Assembly: GCF_038452265.1 (NCBI RefSeq)
Contig: NZ_CP151843.1
Location: 372,001-436,000 of the forward strand
From: Vibrio diazotrophicus
GTDB lineage: Bacteria; Pseudomonadota; Gammaproteobacteria; Enterobacterales; Vibrionaceae
Direction: 5' to 3'
DNA length: 64,000 nt
Part shown: positions 1 through 9,030 of the stretch, one piece after another
How positions within the stretch are numbered: position 1 is the first letter of the stretch
How the letters are laid out: every line of letters begins with the position of its first letter
The notes under the pieces: generated by a model
What the model was told of the DNA's origin: nothing
Database searches by the model: none
Seen by the model: the letters and a program-made list of their open reading frames with translations, nothing else
Translations under genes and position numbers: made by a program

Positions 1-239
1 CAATTCCTATGATGATTTTGGGTGAGACAGCATTGAGCTTCCTTGGCTTAGGTCTACAAGCTCCAATGGTGAGCTGGGGTGTACTACTTCAAGAAGCACA
101 AAATATTCGAGCTTTGGCTGAAGCTACTTGGCTACTCATTCCTGCGGTAGCGGTAATTATTGTTATTCTAGCGATGAACTTCGTTGGTGATGGTCTGCGT
201 GATGCCTGTGACCCATACCATGATCAGGGAGCAAAATAA
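1..239 (+). CDS. ABC transporter permease, DppC/OppC type (C-terminal fragment)
   Basis: The reading frame is open from the left edge and ends at a TAA at 237-239, so only the last ~79 residues are present. The visible part has the conserved end of peptide/nickel-type inner-membrane permeases: 'ETALSFLGLG' just after the EAA loop region, a hydrophobic segment around 'LIPAVAVIIVILAMNF', and the terminal 'VGDGLRDACDP'. Its stop overlaps the ATG of the ATPase gene by one base (TAATG), indicating translational coupling within one importer operon. The substrate is not determined by this fragment; nearby kdgR and kdgF make an oligouronide plausible, but that is inference. Confidence 0.9.
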   Translation, partial: IPMMILGETALSFLGLGLQAPMVSWGVLLQEAQNIRALAEATWLLIPAVAVIIVILAMNFVGDGLRDACDPYHDQGAK

Positions 240-1927
240 TGAGCGATAAAATTCTACAAGTTAAAAACCTTAATGTGAGTTTCCCGACCAGTATGGAGCA
301 CTTCCATGCGGTTAAAAATGTGTCATTCGATTTGTATCGTGGTGAAACACTGTCTGTTATCGGCGAGTCGGGCTCAGGTAAGTCGGTCACTTCGTCTGCA
401 ATTATGCAGCTCTTAGATAAACCAGGGCGAATAGATTCCGGTGAGATTCTTTACACCACCGAAACGGGTGATGTTATTGATATTGCACAAATGGATCCAC
501 GCAGCAAGAGTATGCGTTCATTACGCTGTTTCAACTTTTCACTAGTTTCACAAGAGCCGATGGCAGCGTTGAGCCCAGTGCACACTGTCGGTGATCAAAT
601 CAAAGAAGTTTTGTGTCTGGTTGAACCAAGTATCACGAAACAGCAAGCACACATGAGAGCAATTGAACTGCTTGAACAAGTGCAGATGCCAGAACCATCA
701 AGTTTAATTAATAAGTACTCATTTGAGTTATCGGGTGGTCAGAGACAGCGTGTCGTGATTGCAATGGCCATTGCGTCTCGCCCCGACGTTTTAATCGCCG
801 ATGAACCGACAACTGCCCTTGATGTCACTACACAGGCAGAGATTTTAGATTTGTTTAAGAAGCTGCAAGATGAAATAGGTATGGCGATTCTGTTCATCAC
901 TCATGACCTTGGTGTAGTAGCACAAATTTCAGACAGAGTTGTGGTGATGGAAAAGGGAGAGGTGGTTGAATGTGGAAATATTCGCCAAGTCTTTGAACGT
1001 CCTGAACATCCATATACCAAAAAGTTGATGGAAGCGACGCGATCTCTAGAAAAACCTTCAAAAGTGAAAGTGCCATATTGCTTGCAAGAGGGCAGCAATG
1101 TTCGTCCAATTCTGGATTTGAACGGTGTAACGAAAGTTTTTCATAAGCCTGCAAAAGTGTTCCAGAAAAAAAGCACGATGACAGCGGTTGATAATGCTCA
1201 CCTCAAATTGTATCCAGGTGAGTCGTTGGGCATTGTGGGTGAATCTGGTTCGGGTAAGAGTACTTTAGGGCGAGCCATTCTTGGTATGTCTCCGGCGACA
1301 TCAGGTACGATTCAATACGTTGATGAAAAAGGTAACGTTGACATTGAGCTATCTGACTACAAACGTGTGGTACGTGACCCGCTGTTTGCAGATCTTCGAT
1401 TGATATTCCAAGACCCTTGGTCGTCGTTAAATCCACGTATGACTGTATTTGATATCATCGAAGAGCCGTTAATTAAACTGCGTACTGAAATGAACAAAGC
1501 GGAACGTGAAGAGCGTGTTCGTAATATTATGAAGTGGGTTGGGTTGCCACCTCAGTTCTCAAGCCGTTATCCCCACGCATTCTCGGGTGGTCAGAGGCAA
1601 CGTATCGTTATTGCTCGTGCGTTGGTCACTATTCCGAAAGTGGTCATTGCAGATGAAGCAACGGCAGCACTGGATGTATCACTGCGTTCACAGGTTCTGG
1701 ATTTGCTTATCGAGTTCCAGAACGTGTATGGCACAGCATTCATCCTCATTACCCACGACATTGCTACGGTGAAGTACTTCTGTGACCGAGTATTAGTGCT
1801 ACAACACGGAAAAATCGTGGAACAGGGTGCGGTGGAACAGGTGATATACCATCCGGAACAGGCTTATACCCAACAGTTAATTTCAGCCGTTCCCGTCGCT
1901 GAGTTAGCGCCTGAAATATCCGTTTAA
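239..1927 (+). CDS. Fused double-domain ABC transporter ATP-binding protein (DppD-DppF type)
   Basis: Single 562-residue protein with two complete ABC ATPase domains. Domain 1: Walker A GESGSGKS at ~42-49, signature LSGGQ ~164-168, Walker B LIADEP ~185-190, switch His ~222. Domain 2: Walker A ~333-340, signature FSGGQ ~447-451, Walker B VIADEA ~468-473. Each ends in the oligopeptide-type tail ('HPYTKKLMEA', 'QAYTQQLISAVP'). In most dipeptide/oligopeptide importers these halves are separate DppD and DppF-like proteins; the fused form (as in YejF or GsiA) powers uptake of peptides, glutathione, metals or some oligosaccharides. It is coupled to the permease upstream by TAATG and followed by a hairpin terminator. 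Substrate unknown. Confidence 0.93.
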   Translation: MSDKILQVKNLNVSFPTSMEHFHAVKNVSFDLYRGETLSVIGESGSGKSVTSSAIMQLLDKPGRIDSGEILYTTETGDVIDIAQMDPRSKSMRSLRCFNFSLVSQEPMAALSPVHTVGDQIKEVLCLVEPSITKQQAHMRAIELLEQVQMPEPSSLINKYSFELSGGQRQRVVIAMAIASRPDVLIADEPTTALDVTTQAEILDLFKKLQDEIGMAILFITHDLGVVAQISDRVVVMEKGEVVECGNIRQVFERPEHPYTKKLMEATRSLEKPSKVKVPYCLQEGSNVRPILDLNGVTKVFHKPAKVFQKKSTMTAVDNAHLKLYPGESLGIVGESGSGKSTLGRAILGMSPATSGTIQYVDEKGNVDIELSDYKRVVRDPLFADLRLIFQDPWSSLNPRMTVFDIIEEPLIKLRTEMNKAEREERVRNIMKWVGLPPQFSSRYPHAFSGGQRQRIVIARALVTIPKVVIADEATAALDVSLRSQVLDLLIEFQNVYGTAFILITHDIATVKYFCDRVLVLQHGKIVEQGAVEQVIYHPEQAYTQQLISAVPVAELAPEISV

Positions 1928-1940
1928 TTCTATTATTCAT

Positions 1941-1976
1941 AGCCTTCTCATTAGGGATATTGAGAAGGCTTCTTTC
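1941..1976 (+). terminator. Rho-independent terminator after ABC importer operon
   Basis: Ten-base inverted repeat AGCCTTCTCA (1941-1950) / TGAGAAGGCT (1961-1970) followed by a short T-rich tail. It lies 14 bp after the ATPase stop and before the chemoreceptor RBS. Confidence 0.75.
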
Positions 1977-1990
1977 GTTGGAGATCTAGC

Positions 1991-3961
1991 ATGAGTATTT
2001 GGCACAAAATGTCTATTGTTGGTAGGTTCTATTTTGTCACTAGCCTTTTGCTGGTGGTCATTACAGCGATAGGAGGCATTGGCTATTGGCAAAGTCAGAA
2101 GCTGACGGAGCAGTTAGATTACATTGGCAAGTTTTCTATGGATGAGTTGTCTCGCTTATCGGTCGTTGAAACTGAGTTGGTCGATTTGGAAAACGATATC
2201 GCTAATTTTGACACCGATACATGGAAAGAGATCAGTGAACACGTACTGGTTCACGTCAACTTCTCAAAACAAGAAATCGCTCAAATTGACAATCAACACA
2301 ATGGGTTAAGTTTACAGTGGGTGGTACCAGAAAGCTTTGAGCAAGATTTTCAACGTTTGATGAACATGATGGAGATGCACGGTGAACTGTTATCGGAGCA
2401 GAAAAAACGCACACAAAACTACCGCTTACTTTCTTCACAGGTAAAACGCTTTATTTATACCTTGAGCGCTACTGAGAAAGATATGAACAGTGCCATGATG
2501 GTGGAGAACTTAAGTAGTCGTTTAGACTCCCTTATGTTCAATACAGACAAGGCATTGGATTCAACCAACCTAGAAGAGGTTGAAACTTTTTTCGTCAAGA
2601 ACAAAGAAGTCAGTAACCAAATCATTGCTATGGTTTCGGAACTCGCCGAGCGCAGTAACAGTGTGTCGAAAAAAAATCAGAAGTTAATTGAATCACTACT
2701 AGCGCACGGTACTCAGCATGATGGTGCGGTTTTTAATCATTTACAGATGATCAAGTTATCTGCCGAAGAGAAAAGCATTACGCAGAATCTCTCTTTTCAT
2801 GTGCGAGAACAAATAAATGCTTTAGAGACCTTTAGAGATGTTTTAATTGTTAAAGCCCAAAACAAGGTCTTGGAAGTAAAAGAACAGCAGAGTCGTTATA
2901 TGTTGCAGTTGGTTGCCTTCATCGCAGCTGTGGGGGTATTGTCATTAGGGCTTGTCATCGCGACTTCTCGAAATATACAAGCTGGCTTAAGGGCACTAAG
3001 AGCGGTTCTAAATTCGATGGCAAATCGTGATCTCACCTTGCAAGCATCGTATAGCAAAAGTAGAGAAATGGCGTGGTTGGCTAAGCACGTAGAATCGGTT
3101 CGTGAGCTACAGTGTGGACTATTGGGGCAACTGCAACAATCCTCTCATACCCTGAATGAGGTCGTGGAACATAACAGCGTCCATGCGCGCCAAACTGAGC
3201 TAGCGTTAAAACACCAAGTTGAGTTAACCGATGAAGTCGCTTCATTAACCGAAGAGATGGAGGGCGTTATCAAACATGTGGCTCAGCAGGCCAAAGCAAC
3301 CAGCGACAGAATGGCGTTAGCGGTTGATGAATCTCAAAAAGGCTATGAACATATAAAGCTCAATGACCAGTGCATTGTTTCGACTTCAATGTTACTCGAT
3401 CAAGCAGTAGAAACGATTGACCATCTAGTAAAAGATGCTAAGCAAATAGAATCGGCCCTTGCGATGATCGAAGAAATTGCAGATCAAACGAACTTACTCG
3501 CATTGAATGCAGCGATAGAAGCCGCTCGGGCAGGAAAACATGGCCGTGGCTTTGCCGTTGTTGCTGATGAAGTTCGCCAATTAGCGACTAACACCACGCA
3601 ATCAACCAACGGTATTTTGGGCAACATTCAATCGCTGCAACAAAGTGTTTCTCAATCGGTACAACTGATTCAACAATGTAAAAGTAGCATGTTAGAAGCC
3701 ACACACAGCTCTCAAATTTCTTATGATGCGGTGAAGGAAGTAAAACTATGCATTGATACTGCTGCCGAGATGTCACATGCAATATCCGTTGCAACGTCGC
3801 AACAACTGACAACAAGTCATGTCATGGTGGAAAAGTTGACGGCAATTAAAATCAGCGCGCAAAACAATACCAAGAGTGTTGAGGCTCTTTCCGATAGCAT
3901 CAGTGAGATCAAGCAAGTCTCTTCTAAACAGCGCGCCTTAGTCAGTGACTACGCCATCTGA
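1991..3961 (+). CDS. Methyl-accepting chemotaxis protein
   Basis: 656-residue transmembrane chemoreceptor. An N-terminal membrane segment (~10-31) is followed by a long helical, presumably periplasmic, sensor region (~32-303), a second membrane segment (~305-328), and a cytoplasmic coiled coil with the highly conserved MCP hairpin ('ADQTNLLALNAAIEAARAG', ~497-516, then 'GRGFAVVADEVRQLA') that contacts CheA/CheW. The ligand domain was not recognised. The start is supported by a GGAG eight bases upstream of the ATG. Position just downstream of an ABC importer suggests it may sense the same solute class, which is inference. The protein ends without a CheR-tethering pentapeptide. Confidence 0.93.
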   Translation: MSIWHKMSIVGRFYFVTSLLLVVITAIGGIGYWQSQKLTEQLDYIGKFSMDELSRLSVVETELVDLENDIANFDTDTWKEISEHVLVHVNFSKQEIAQIDNQHNGLSLQWVVPESFEQDFQRLMNMMEMHGELLSEQKKRTQNYRLLSSQVKRFIYTLSATEKDMNSAMMVENLSSRLDSLMFNTDKALDSTNLEEVETFFVKNKEVSNQIIAMVSELAERSNSVSKKNQKLIESLLAHGTQHDGAVFNHLQMIKLSAEEKSITQNLSFHVREQINALETFRDVLIVKAQNKVLEVKEQQSRYMLQLVAFIAAVGVLSLGLVIATSRNIQAGLRALRAVLNSMANRDLTLQASYSKSREMAWLAKHVESVRELQCGLLGQLQQSSHTLNEVVEHNSVHARQTELALKHQVELTDEVASLTEEMEGVIKHVAQQAKATSDRMALAVDESQKGYEHIKLNDQCIVSTSMLLDQAVETIDHLVKDAKQIESALAMIEEIADQTNLLALNAAIEAARAGKHGRGFAVVADEVRQLATNTTQSTNGILGNIQSLQQSVSQSVQLIQQCKSSMLEATHSSQISYDAVKEVKLCIDTAAEMSHAISVATSQQLTTSHVMVEKLTAIKISAQNNTKSVEALSDSISEIKQVSSKQRALVSDYAI

Positions 3962-4275
3962 GCTCAAGATAGATAATGTTAATGAAACTGTATGTAATTT
4001 CTTGACTATCAGCCATTTTTTGTTGAAAAGGCCATGAAAATCACTAAAACAGTTCACTTCGGCGATTAATTGTGAAAAAAGATAACTGAACCCTATTTTT
4101 TTTGAGCACATTATTTTAAATTAACGGGTGGACGTTTAGTTGTTTGGAAACGTGTTTTAGTTTTTTTGAAAGCTGCTCTAGGCGGCATTCTATCTGAATC
4201 GAGCTCATGCCAACTGCTCATTGGGCGATAAAGAGTATGTCGATAAAAATGAATATGAATAATAGGTAAGACAAG
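3962..4275. other. Intergenic region upstream of kdgR
   Basis: 314 bp, AT-rich with several A/T runs. It should contain the kdgR promoter. An imperfect dyad (GGAAAC near 4146, GTTTT near 4153) resembles a KdgR-type AAAC/GTTT operator but fits the published consensus poorly, so no operator is called. Confidence 0.5.
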
Positions 4276-5064
4276 ATGACAGCTGACAAGCAACCCGAAT
4301 CTGTTTCTTCCGTATTGAAGACATTTGGTATTTTACAGGCACTTGCGACGCAAAAGGATATTGGCATCAGTGAGTTAGCTCAAAGATTAATGATGTCTAA
4401 AAGCACGGTATATCGTTTTCTGCAAACGATGAAATCTCTTGGTTACGTTGCTCAAGAAGGTGAAACCGAGAACTATTCGTTAACTCTAAAGCTGTTTGAA
4501 CTCGGTTCAGCTGCACTTGAGTATGTTGATTTGGTGGAGATAGCGAACATCGAAATGCGTCGCATCTCCGACCTGACTATGGAAGCCCTCCATCTAGGGG
4601 CTCTGGACGGTGATAGCATTATCTATGTGCATAAGTTGGATTCTAAATACAACTTACGTATGCAGTCACGTATAGGACGCCGCAATCCGCTTTACTCGAC
4701 GGCAATCGGTAAAGTATTGCTATGTACTCGCCCTGAGCAGGAAGTTCGCGACATTCTTTCTGAGGTTGAGTTTGTTCAAACAACAGAGCGTACGCATAAA
4801 GATGTGGATTCTTTACTCGTTGAGCTAGCGCTGGTTAAAGAGCAAGGTTTTGCAGAAGATGTGGAAGAACAAGAAATCGGCTTGCGCTGTATTGCCGTAC
4901 CTGTATACGACCGTTTCCATCAAGTGATCGCGGGCTTAAGTATTTCTCTTCCAACCATACGTTTTACCGAAGAGAAGAAAGTGGAATATGTTACTGAGTT
5001 GCATGCTGCTGCTCGACGTATTTCTAAGAAGCTAGGCTGCGCTGACTATCCATATGCAGACTAA
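4276..5064 (+). CDS. kdgR: IclR-family transcriptional regulator KdgR
   Basis: 262 residues with the IclR layout: N-terminal winged HTH (~28-65, 'MMSKSTVYRFLQTMKSLGYV') and C-terminal effector-binding domain (~80-255). It is recognisably close to enterobacterial KdgR across its whole length: the 'SVSSVLK.FGILQAL' start, 'SRIGRRNPLYSTAIGKVLL' and 'EEQEIGLRCIAVPV' are family hallmarks. In enterics KdgR represses pectin/uronate catabolism and transport genes, and is released by 2-keto-3-deoxygluconate. Here it sits between an ABC importer/chemoreceptor and kdgF, consistent with local control of uronate use. A strong terminator follows. Confidence 0.93.
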   Translation: MTADKQPESVSSVLKTFGILQALATQKDIGISELAQRLMMSKSTVYRFLQTMKSLGYVAQEGETENYSLTLKLFELGSAALEYVDLVEIANIEMRRISDLTMEALHLGALDGDSIIYVHKLDSKYNLRMQSRIGRRNPLYSTAIGKVLLCTRPEQEVRDILSEVEFVQTTERTHKDVDSLLVELALVKEQGFAEDVEEQEIGLRCIAVPVYDRFHQVIAGLSISLPTIRFTEEKKVEYVTELHAAARRISKKLGCADYPYAD

Positions 5065-5083
5065 TTAACAACGTTTAATATAT

Positions 5084-5121
5084 AAAAGCCGTGTATAGCC
5101 TCACCTATACACGGCTTTTTT
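5084..5121 (+). terminator. Rho-independent terminator after kdgR
   Basis: Perfect 15-bp stem (5084-5098 with 5105-5119), 6-nt loop and a run of T. The A tract on the 5' side could let it work on both strands. Confidence 0.92.
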
Positions 5122-5290
5122 ACTTTGGGCTGTTTAAATACTAAACAGATTCTTTCCTTGAGATATTGCAACAGCAAAATGAACGGAAATTGCCAAAACC
5201 TTGGACAGAATCTCACTCTGGACTGACATTTTTCTTATGATGATTTGGCATTGTACTTATATGTTTGAGTGATGTTTTAAGAGATATGAC

Positions 5291-5641
5291 ATGGAATTTT
5301 GCCAAGAAGATCGAAGAGCCTTATATGATGTATGGATGTCGCAAAAAGCGAAAATGCATCTTACCCAAATGGAAATAACCAAGCGTCTTGGTGTCAGCCA
5401 GGTGGAGTTTTCAAATCTTCTACGTGGTACCGAGCCTTTATCTATGTCATTCGTGACAAAGTTCTGTAAACACTTACACGTTGAACCGGAAAACGTATTA
5501 CCAACGTTGAGACAGAAGAGTGGAAGAGGGGAGTCTGTCGTTTATTTGCAGAACCGAGTCAGTGTGGATGGTGAGATTCAGAAAGTGCACGTGGAAGGCA
5601 ATCAAGTCATTATTGAATATGTGCATGTAGCGAAGTCGTAA
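5291..5641 (+). CDS. Small HTH (XRE/Cro-like) DNA-binding protein
   Basis: 116 residues. An N-terminal helix-turn-helix ('LTQMEITKRLGVSQVEFSNLLRG', ~24-46) is of lambda-repressor/Cro type and is followed by a short, probably beta-rich, C-terminal part (~75-114) of unknown role. It is monocistronic, 226 bp after kdgR and convergent with kdgF. Targets are unknown. Small proteins of this architecture are common in vibrios as conserved hypothetical regulators; function cannot be assigned further. Confidence 0.78.
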   Translation: MEFCQEDRRALYDVWMSQKAKMHLTQMEITKRLGVSQVEFSNLLRGTEPLSMSFVTKFCKHLHVEPENVLPTLRQKSGRGESVVYLQNRVSVDGEIQKVHVEGNQVIIEYVHVAKS

Positions 5642-5674
5642 TGAGAATGGGCGCGATTTAAGATTGTAGATTGA

Positions 5675-5701
5675 TAAAAAAAGCCAGTCATAGAGACTGG
5701 C
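5675..5701 (-). terminator. Rho-independent terminator after kdgF (minus strand)
   Basis: GCCAGTC (5683-5689) / GACTGGC (5695-5701) stem with an A8 tract at 5675-5682, which is a T8 tail when read on the minus strand. It lies ~64 bp beyond the kdgF stop. Confidence 0.8.
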
Positions 5702-5764
5702 AAGGAGATCGATGAGTTCCTATTTCTAGGGTGTTGTCATGTCGTTGTTTTAATAAACTTTTGA

Positions 5765-6088
5765 TCAGGCGATGAAGTCTTTACGCATTGGCGTAAAGTT
5801 ATCTAGCAAGACACCTTTTTCTAAACAAACACAGCCGTGCATTACGTTTGGTTCTTTGTAGAGCGCGTCTCCTGCTTTTACGATTTTCTTTTCATCACCT
5901 ATAGTGAATTCGAATTCGCCGGAAAGAACATAAGTCAGTTGTTCGTGCGGATGGTTGTGTAGAGTACCGACCGCACCTTTTTCAAAATAGACTTCTACGC
6001 TCATGATGTTCTCGCTGTATGCAAGGATTTTGCGAGATATACCATTGCCCAGATCTTCCAATTTTACGTCTTTGTTGTATATGAACAT
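5765..6088 (-). CDS. kdgF: Cupin protein KdgF (unsaturated uronate ring-opening)
   Basis: 107-residue single-domain cupin. Metal-binding side chains of the family are visible: His44, His46/48 and Gln50 in 'HNHPHEQLTYVLSG' and His84 in 'NVMHG'. Length and sequence fit KdgF, which converts 4,5-unsaturated galacturonate/mannuronate monomers from pectin or alginate lyases to the linear ketouronate DKI in the cytoplasm. It is 13 bp downstream of the ygjV-like gene on the same strand, so they are probably co-transcribed. kdgR, the usual regulator of this pathway, lies 0.7 kb away. No lyase gene is in the window. Confidence 0.88.
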   Translation of the reverse strand: MFIYNKDVKLEDLGNGISRKILAYSENIMSVEVYFEKGAVGTLHNHPHEQLTYVLSGEFEFTIGDEKKIVKAGDALYKEPNVMHGCVCLEKGVLLDNFTPMRKDFIA

Positions 6089-6101
6089 AGCTTGTCCTTT
6101 C

Positions 6102-6620
6102 TTATATAACTTCTGATGGAATTGCTGCTTTCTTTTCGTCTCTAACTAAGCGATACATGGTCAGCAAGTTAACGCAAATCAAGGTCGCTTCAAGCATGGT
6201 TCCACCAATGGAACCTACGATTATATTGTTGATTAACCAGCAGACTCCTCCAACTAAGAAGGCAATGCGCATCGCTATCCCCCTGAGCATAAACACAGCG
6301 AATGTCCCGATAACAGTCCCAACAATCGGCCACATGTCCCACCAGTGGTTTGAAATACTTAACCCTAAAGTTAGACCCAAAACTATAAATACAGCGGCAA
6401 CATATCTAGAGGAAGTATAAATCGATGTCCCGGTCCTTGCGGCAGATAAGGCAGCACTTAAAGCCGAAGTCATTGAACCGAGTAACAAGTAATGCAACAG
6501 ATGATTCATATTGAAAATCAACATAATGATTTTCAATTTACGGTCATCTTTTTGATAAAACGTTGATATACCCAAAGCAAAACTGACTAACCCTAAAGCC
6601 TGAGCCAAAGAAAAATCCAT
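6102..6620 (-). CDS. YgjV-family inner membrane protein
   Basis: 172 residues from the chosen ATG, with about six hydrophobic segments and a short charged C-terminus ('RLVRDEKKAAIP'). It resembles E. coli YgjV (Imp-YgjV family), a membrane protein without established function. An in-frame ATG lies 69 bases upstream (6689), but the internal start at 6620 has a good GAGAG Shine-Dalgarno, begins 'MDFSLAQALGLVSFALG' like the family, and gives near-usual length. Likely forms a two-gene unit with kdgF. Confidence 0.8.
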   Translation of the reverse strand: MDFSLAQALGLVSFALGISTFYQKDDRKLKIIMLIFNMNHLLHYLLLGSMTSALSAALSAARTGTSIYTSSRYVAAVFIVLGLTLGLSISNHWWDMWPIVGTVIGTFAVFMLRGIAMRIAFLVGGVCWLINNIIVGSIGGTMLEATLICVNLLTMYRLVRDEKKAAIPSEVI

Positions 6621-6947
6621 CAAACTCTCACACTCGAAAAGTAATAGACAACTGAGCAAATCATAAAAATTACTCAGAACCCTTTTCAAATGGACTGCGC
6701 TTGATGTTTACCTTTTGACATGCTCAGCGAGCCATTTTGCCTATCCACTCTTCCCACTGATGCTTATCAAATACAGATTTAACAAGTAATTAGAAGCATT
6801 TAGTAAAATATTCTTCATCAGTATCTGAGTGTTTTATCGTTGGTACGATATACAAAAAAAGCATTAATTACAATTAATATTAAAACACCTTTTCAGTAAT
6901 GTGTGGGTGATTAACTTTTTTAAATCAGCGTTTAGATATAAAGCTAC
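6621..6947. other. Intergenic region upstream of ygjV-like/kdgF
   Basis: 327 bp without a gene. It contains a perfect short inverted repeat TATCGT-TGGT-ACGATA (6835-6850), about 215 bp upstream of the ygjV-like start and 98 bp past the stop of the HTH-cupin gene. This could be an operator or a small hairpin. No other clear signal. Confidence 0.5.
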
Positions 6948-7490
6948 CTATCTTCTTGGATAACAGACTATGTTCTGAAATACAGCCTTATCTGTAACCG
7001 CTTGATAGCCATGGGGTTGATCTGCCATGAAACGAATGCTCTCTCCTTGACCAATAAGGTGCCATTGCCCCTCAAAGTAGAGATTTAGTTCACCACTTAG
7101 AACGTGGACATGCTCTATTACCCCTACATCATGGGCTTCCGACATCTGTTGATGCTGATCGGTTAAGGTTATTTCGAACATTTCAAATCCAGCGTCTTCA
7201 TTAAAGGGGAACAACGTATTTACTTTCATTTTGGGATCGTCAGGAAAGATCAGCTCACTGCTTCGTAGCTCTGGTTCATCAGCAAAGAAAGCTGAAAATG
7301 AGGTTTCTAATCCACTGGCAATCTTCCAAAGTGTTGAAATGGTTGGGCTTGATTCGCCTCTTTCGATTTGCCCAAGCATGGCTTTTGAAACTCCAGTTAG
7401 CTTTGATGCTGCATCTAAACTCAACCCTTTGTTTGTTCTTAGAGCACGTAAGTAGTTGGCTATTTGAGTTTTGAAAATGGTGTCATCCAC
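6948..7490 (-). CDS. XRE-family HTH regulator with C-terminal cupin
   Basis: 180 residues: HTH_3-type DNA-binding domain at ~10-65 ('LSLDAASKLTGVSKAMLGQIERGESSPTI') and a cupin ligand-sensing domain in the C-terminal ~70 residues ('HVHVLSGELNLYFEGQWHLIGQGES'). This PuuR/SutR-like architecture senses small molecules. It is divergent from the BenE-type transporter with two near-identical palindromes between them, so it most likely autoregulates and controls that transporter. Ligand unknown. Confidence 0.88.
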   Translation of the reverse strand: MDDTIFKTQIANYLRALRTNKGLSLDAASKLTGVSKAMLGQIERGESSPTISTLWKIASGLETSFSAFFADEPELRSSELIFPDDPKMKVNTLFPFNEDAGFEMFEITLTDQHQQMSEAHDVGVIEHVHVLSGELNLYFEGQWHLIGQGESIRFMADQPHGYQAVTDKAVFQNIVCYPRR

Positions 7491-7506
7491 AAATAAAATC
7501 CTTGTT

Positions 7507-7556
7507 GTGCGTTATAGCGCACGGTGATATTCTCAGCTACGTACGTTATAACGCAC
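7507..7556. promoter_or_regulatory. Tandem palindromic operators between HTH-cupin regulator and BenE-type gene
   Basis: GTGCGTTATAGCGCAC at 7507-7522 and GTACGTTATAACGCAC at 7541-7556 are two copies of one near-perfect 16-bp palindrome, 34 bp apart centre to centre. They lie between the start codons of the divergent genes. The regulator is the obvious candidate binder (inference). Confidence 0.72.
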
Positions 7557-7588
7557 GACTAAAAGGATTTCTAGGAAAAGGGTATGAA

Positions 7589-8749
7589 ATGCAAAAAGGA
7601 ATGTTTAATTTAAGTCACGTTTCGGCAGGCTTTACCGCAGTATTAGTGGGTTACACCAGTTCGGTGGTGATAATTATTCAAGCTGCAACGGCCGCGGGTG
7701 CTACTTCTTCTCAAATAGAAAGTTGGTTGCTGGCTCTTGGGTTAGCAATGGGCCTCACTTCGATTGCCTTTTCCTGGTATTTCAAGAAGCCAATTTTAAC
7801 GGCTTGGTCAACGCCGGGAGCGGCTATGCTGGTAGCTGTAGTCGGGCAATATGATATGTCAGTGGTGCTAGGCGCATTTGTCATCTCTGGCTTATTGATT
7901 GTATTTACGGGGCTGATATCACCACTGAGTAAAGCTCTGGCTAATATCCCTCCGCAGTTGGCGACTGCAATGTTGGGAGCTATTTTGCTTTCGTTCTGCG
8001 TGAAAACCTTTAGCCCTGTGATGACAGACCCTATTATCTTCTTCTGTATGTTTGCCGCATTTTTAGCTGGAAAGCGATTTCTGCCTCAGTACACTATGGC
8101 GATATTGCTGCTTGTTGGTATTGTTTATTCAGTGATTAGTGGTGCATTCGACAATCAAAGTATTGATCTGACGTTTGCAAGACCGGAGTGGATCTCGCCG
8201 AGTTTTAGTATCGCAGCGATGATCAACCTGAGCTTTCCGCTTTATATCATTACTATGCTTTCTCAAAACTTACCCGGTATTGCCATGATGAGATCGCACT
8301 CTTATGAAGTTCCAGTCAAGCCGTTGCTTCTTGGTAGTGGTTTAGCCAATATTCTGTTTGCACCTATAGGCGGCTTTAGCGTGAATTTAGCAGCGATATC
8401 CGCGGCGATTTGTATGAACAAAGAAGTCGATGAAGATCCCGCTCAAAGATATCGTGCTGTGATTTGGGCAGGCATCTTTTATTTGATAGCCGGTGTTTGG
8501 GCGACCACGGTGGTGGCAACGTTCCTAGCTCTGCCTAAAGAAGTGACGCAGATTCTTGCAGGTCTCGCCTTGCTCGGTACCTTATTGATGTGTTTTCAGA
8601 CGGCTTTTAAAGACGAAAATATTCGTGAATCCGCTCTATACACATTTCTGATCACCTTGTCTGGAGTGACATTTCTTGGGATTGGTTCTGTGGTGTGGGG
8701 CTTAGTTGTAGGGCTGTTGCATGTACACTTTATAGCCAAGAAAGTGTAG
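7589..8749 (+). CDS. BenE-family benzoate/H+ symporter-like transporter
   Basis: 386 residues from the chosen start, ~12 hydrophobic segments throughout. It matches the BenE family in length and features: N-terminal 'HVSAGFTAVLVGYTSSVVII', central 'PILTAWSTPGAAML' and 'APIGGFSVNLAAISAAICM'. Family members import aromatic acids such as benzoate with protons, but substrate range is broad, so benzoate is only a family guess; no aromatic catabolic genes are in the window. The upstream in-frame codon at 7502 overlaps the operator. The ATG at 7589 has AAAAGGG six bases ahead and is preferred. Confidence 0.88.
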   Translation: MQKGMFNLSHVSAGFTAVLVGYTSSVVIIIQAATAAGATSSQIESWLLALGLAMGLTSIAFSWYFKKPILTAWSTPGAAMLVAVVGQYDMSVVLGAFVISGLLIVFTGLISPLSKALANIPPQLATAMLGAILLSFCVKTFSPVMTDPIIFFCMFAAFLAGKRFLPQYTMAILLLVGIVYSVISGAFDNQSIDLTFARPEWISPSFSIAAMINLSFPLYIITMLSQNLPGIAMMRSHSYEVPVKPLLLGSGLANILFAPIGGFSVNLAAISAAICMNKEVDEDPAQRYRAVIWAGIFYLIAGVWATTVVATFLALPKEVTQILAGLALLGTLLMCFQTAFKDENIRESALYTFLITLSGVTFLGIGSVVWGLVVGLLHVHFIAKKV

Positions 8750-9030
8750 ATGATTGCTGCAAAGGTTTTTGCTTGCGAGAGCTTCCAGTGATTTAGATCT
8801 ATACAGAGCTTGTCCTCAAATGATCTATCGAGTTTTGCAGTAACGGGTGTGTGATTGTTCTAGAGTTCTACATTCTTAATATTGCTATTAATTGAATTAA
8901 TACTAGAAATTTCTAGACGGTACATTAATGAGTTAGCTAGGATTACTACACGAAAAAGAATGTGTGTCTGGTTACATATTTAATAGAACTGACTTAACTT
9001 ATTGAACCAGCATATAGGTGGAGAACCGCA

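Noticed and set aside
4140..4160. Possible KdgR operator (GGAAAC...GTTTT)
   Set aside because: Half-site spacing does not fit the AAAY-N2-RTTT consensus well.
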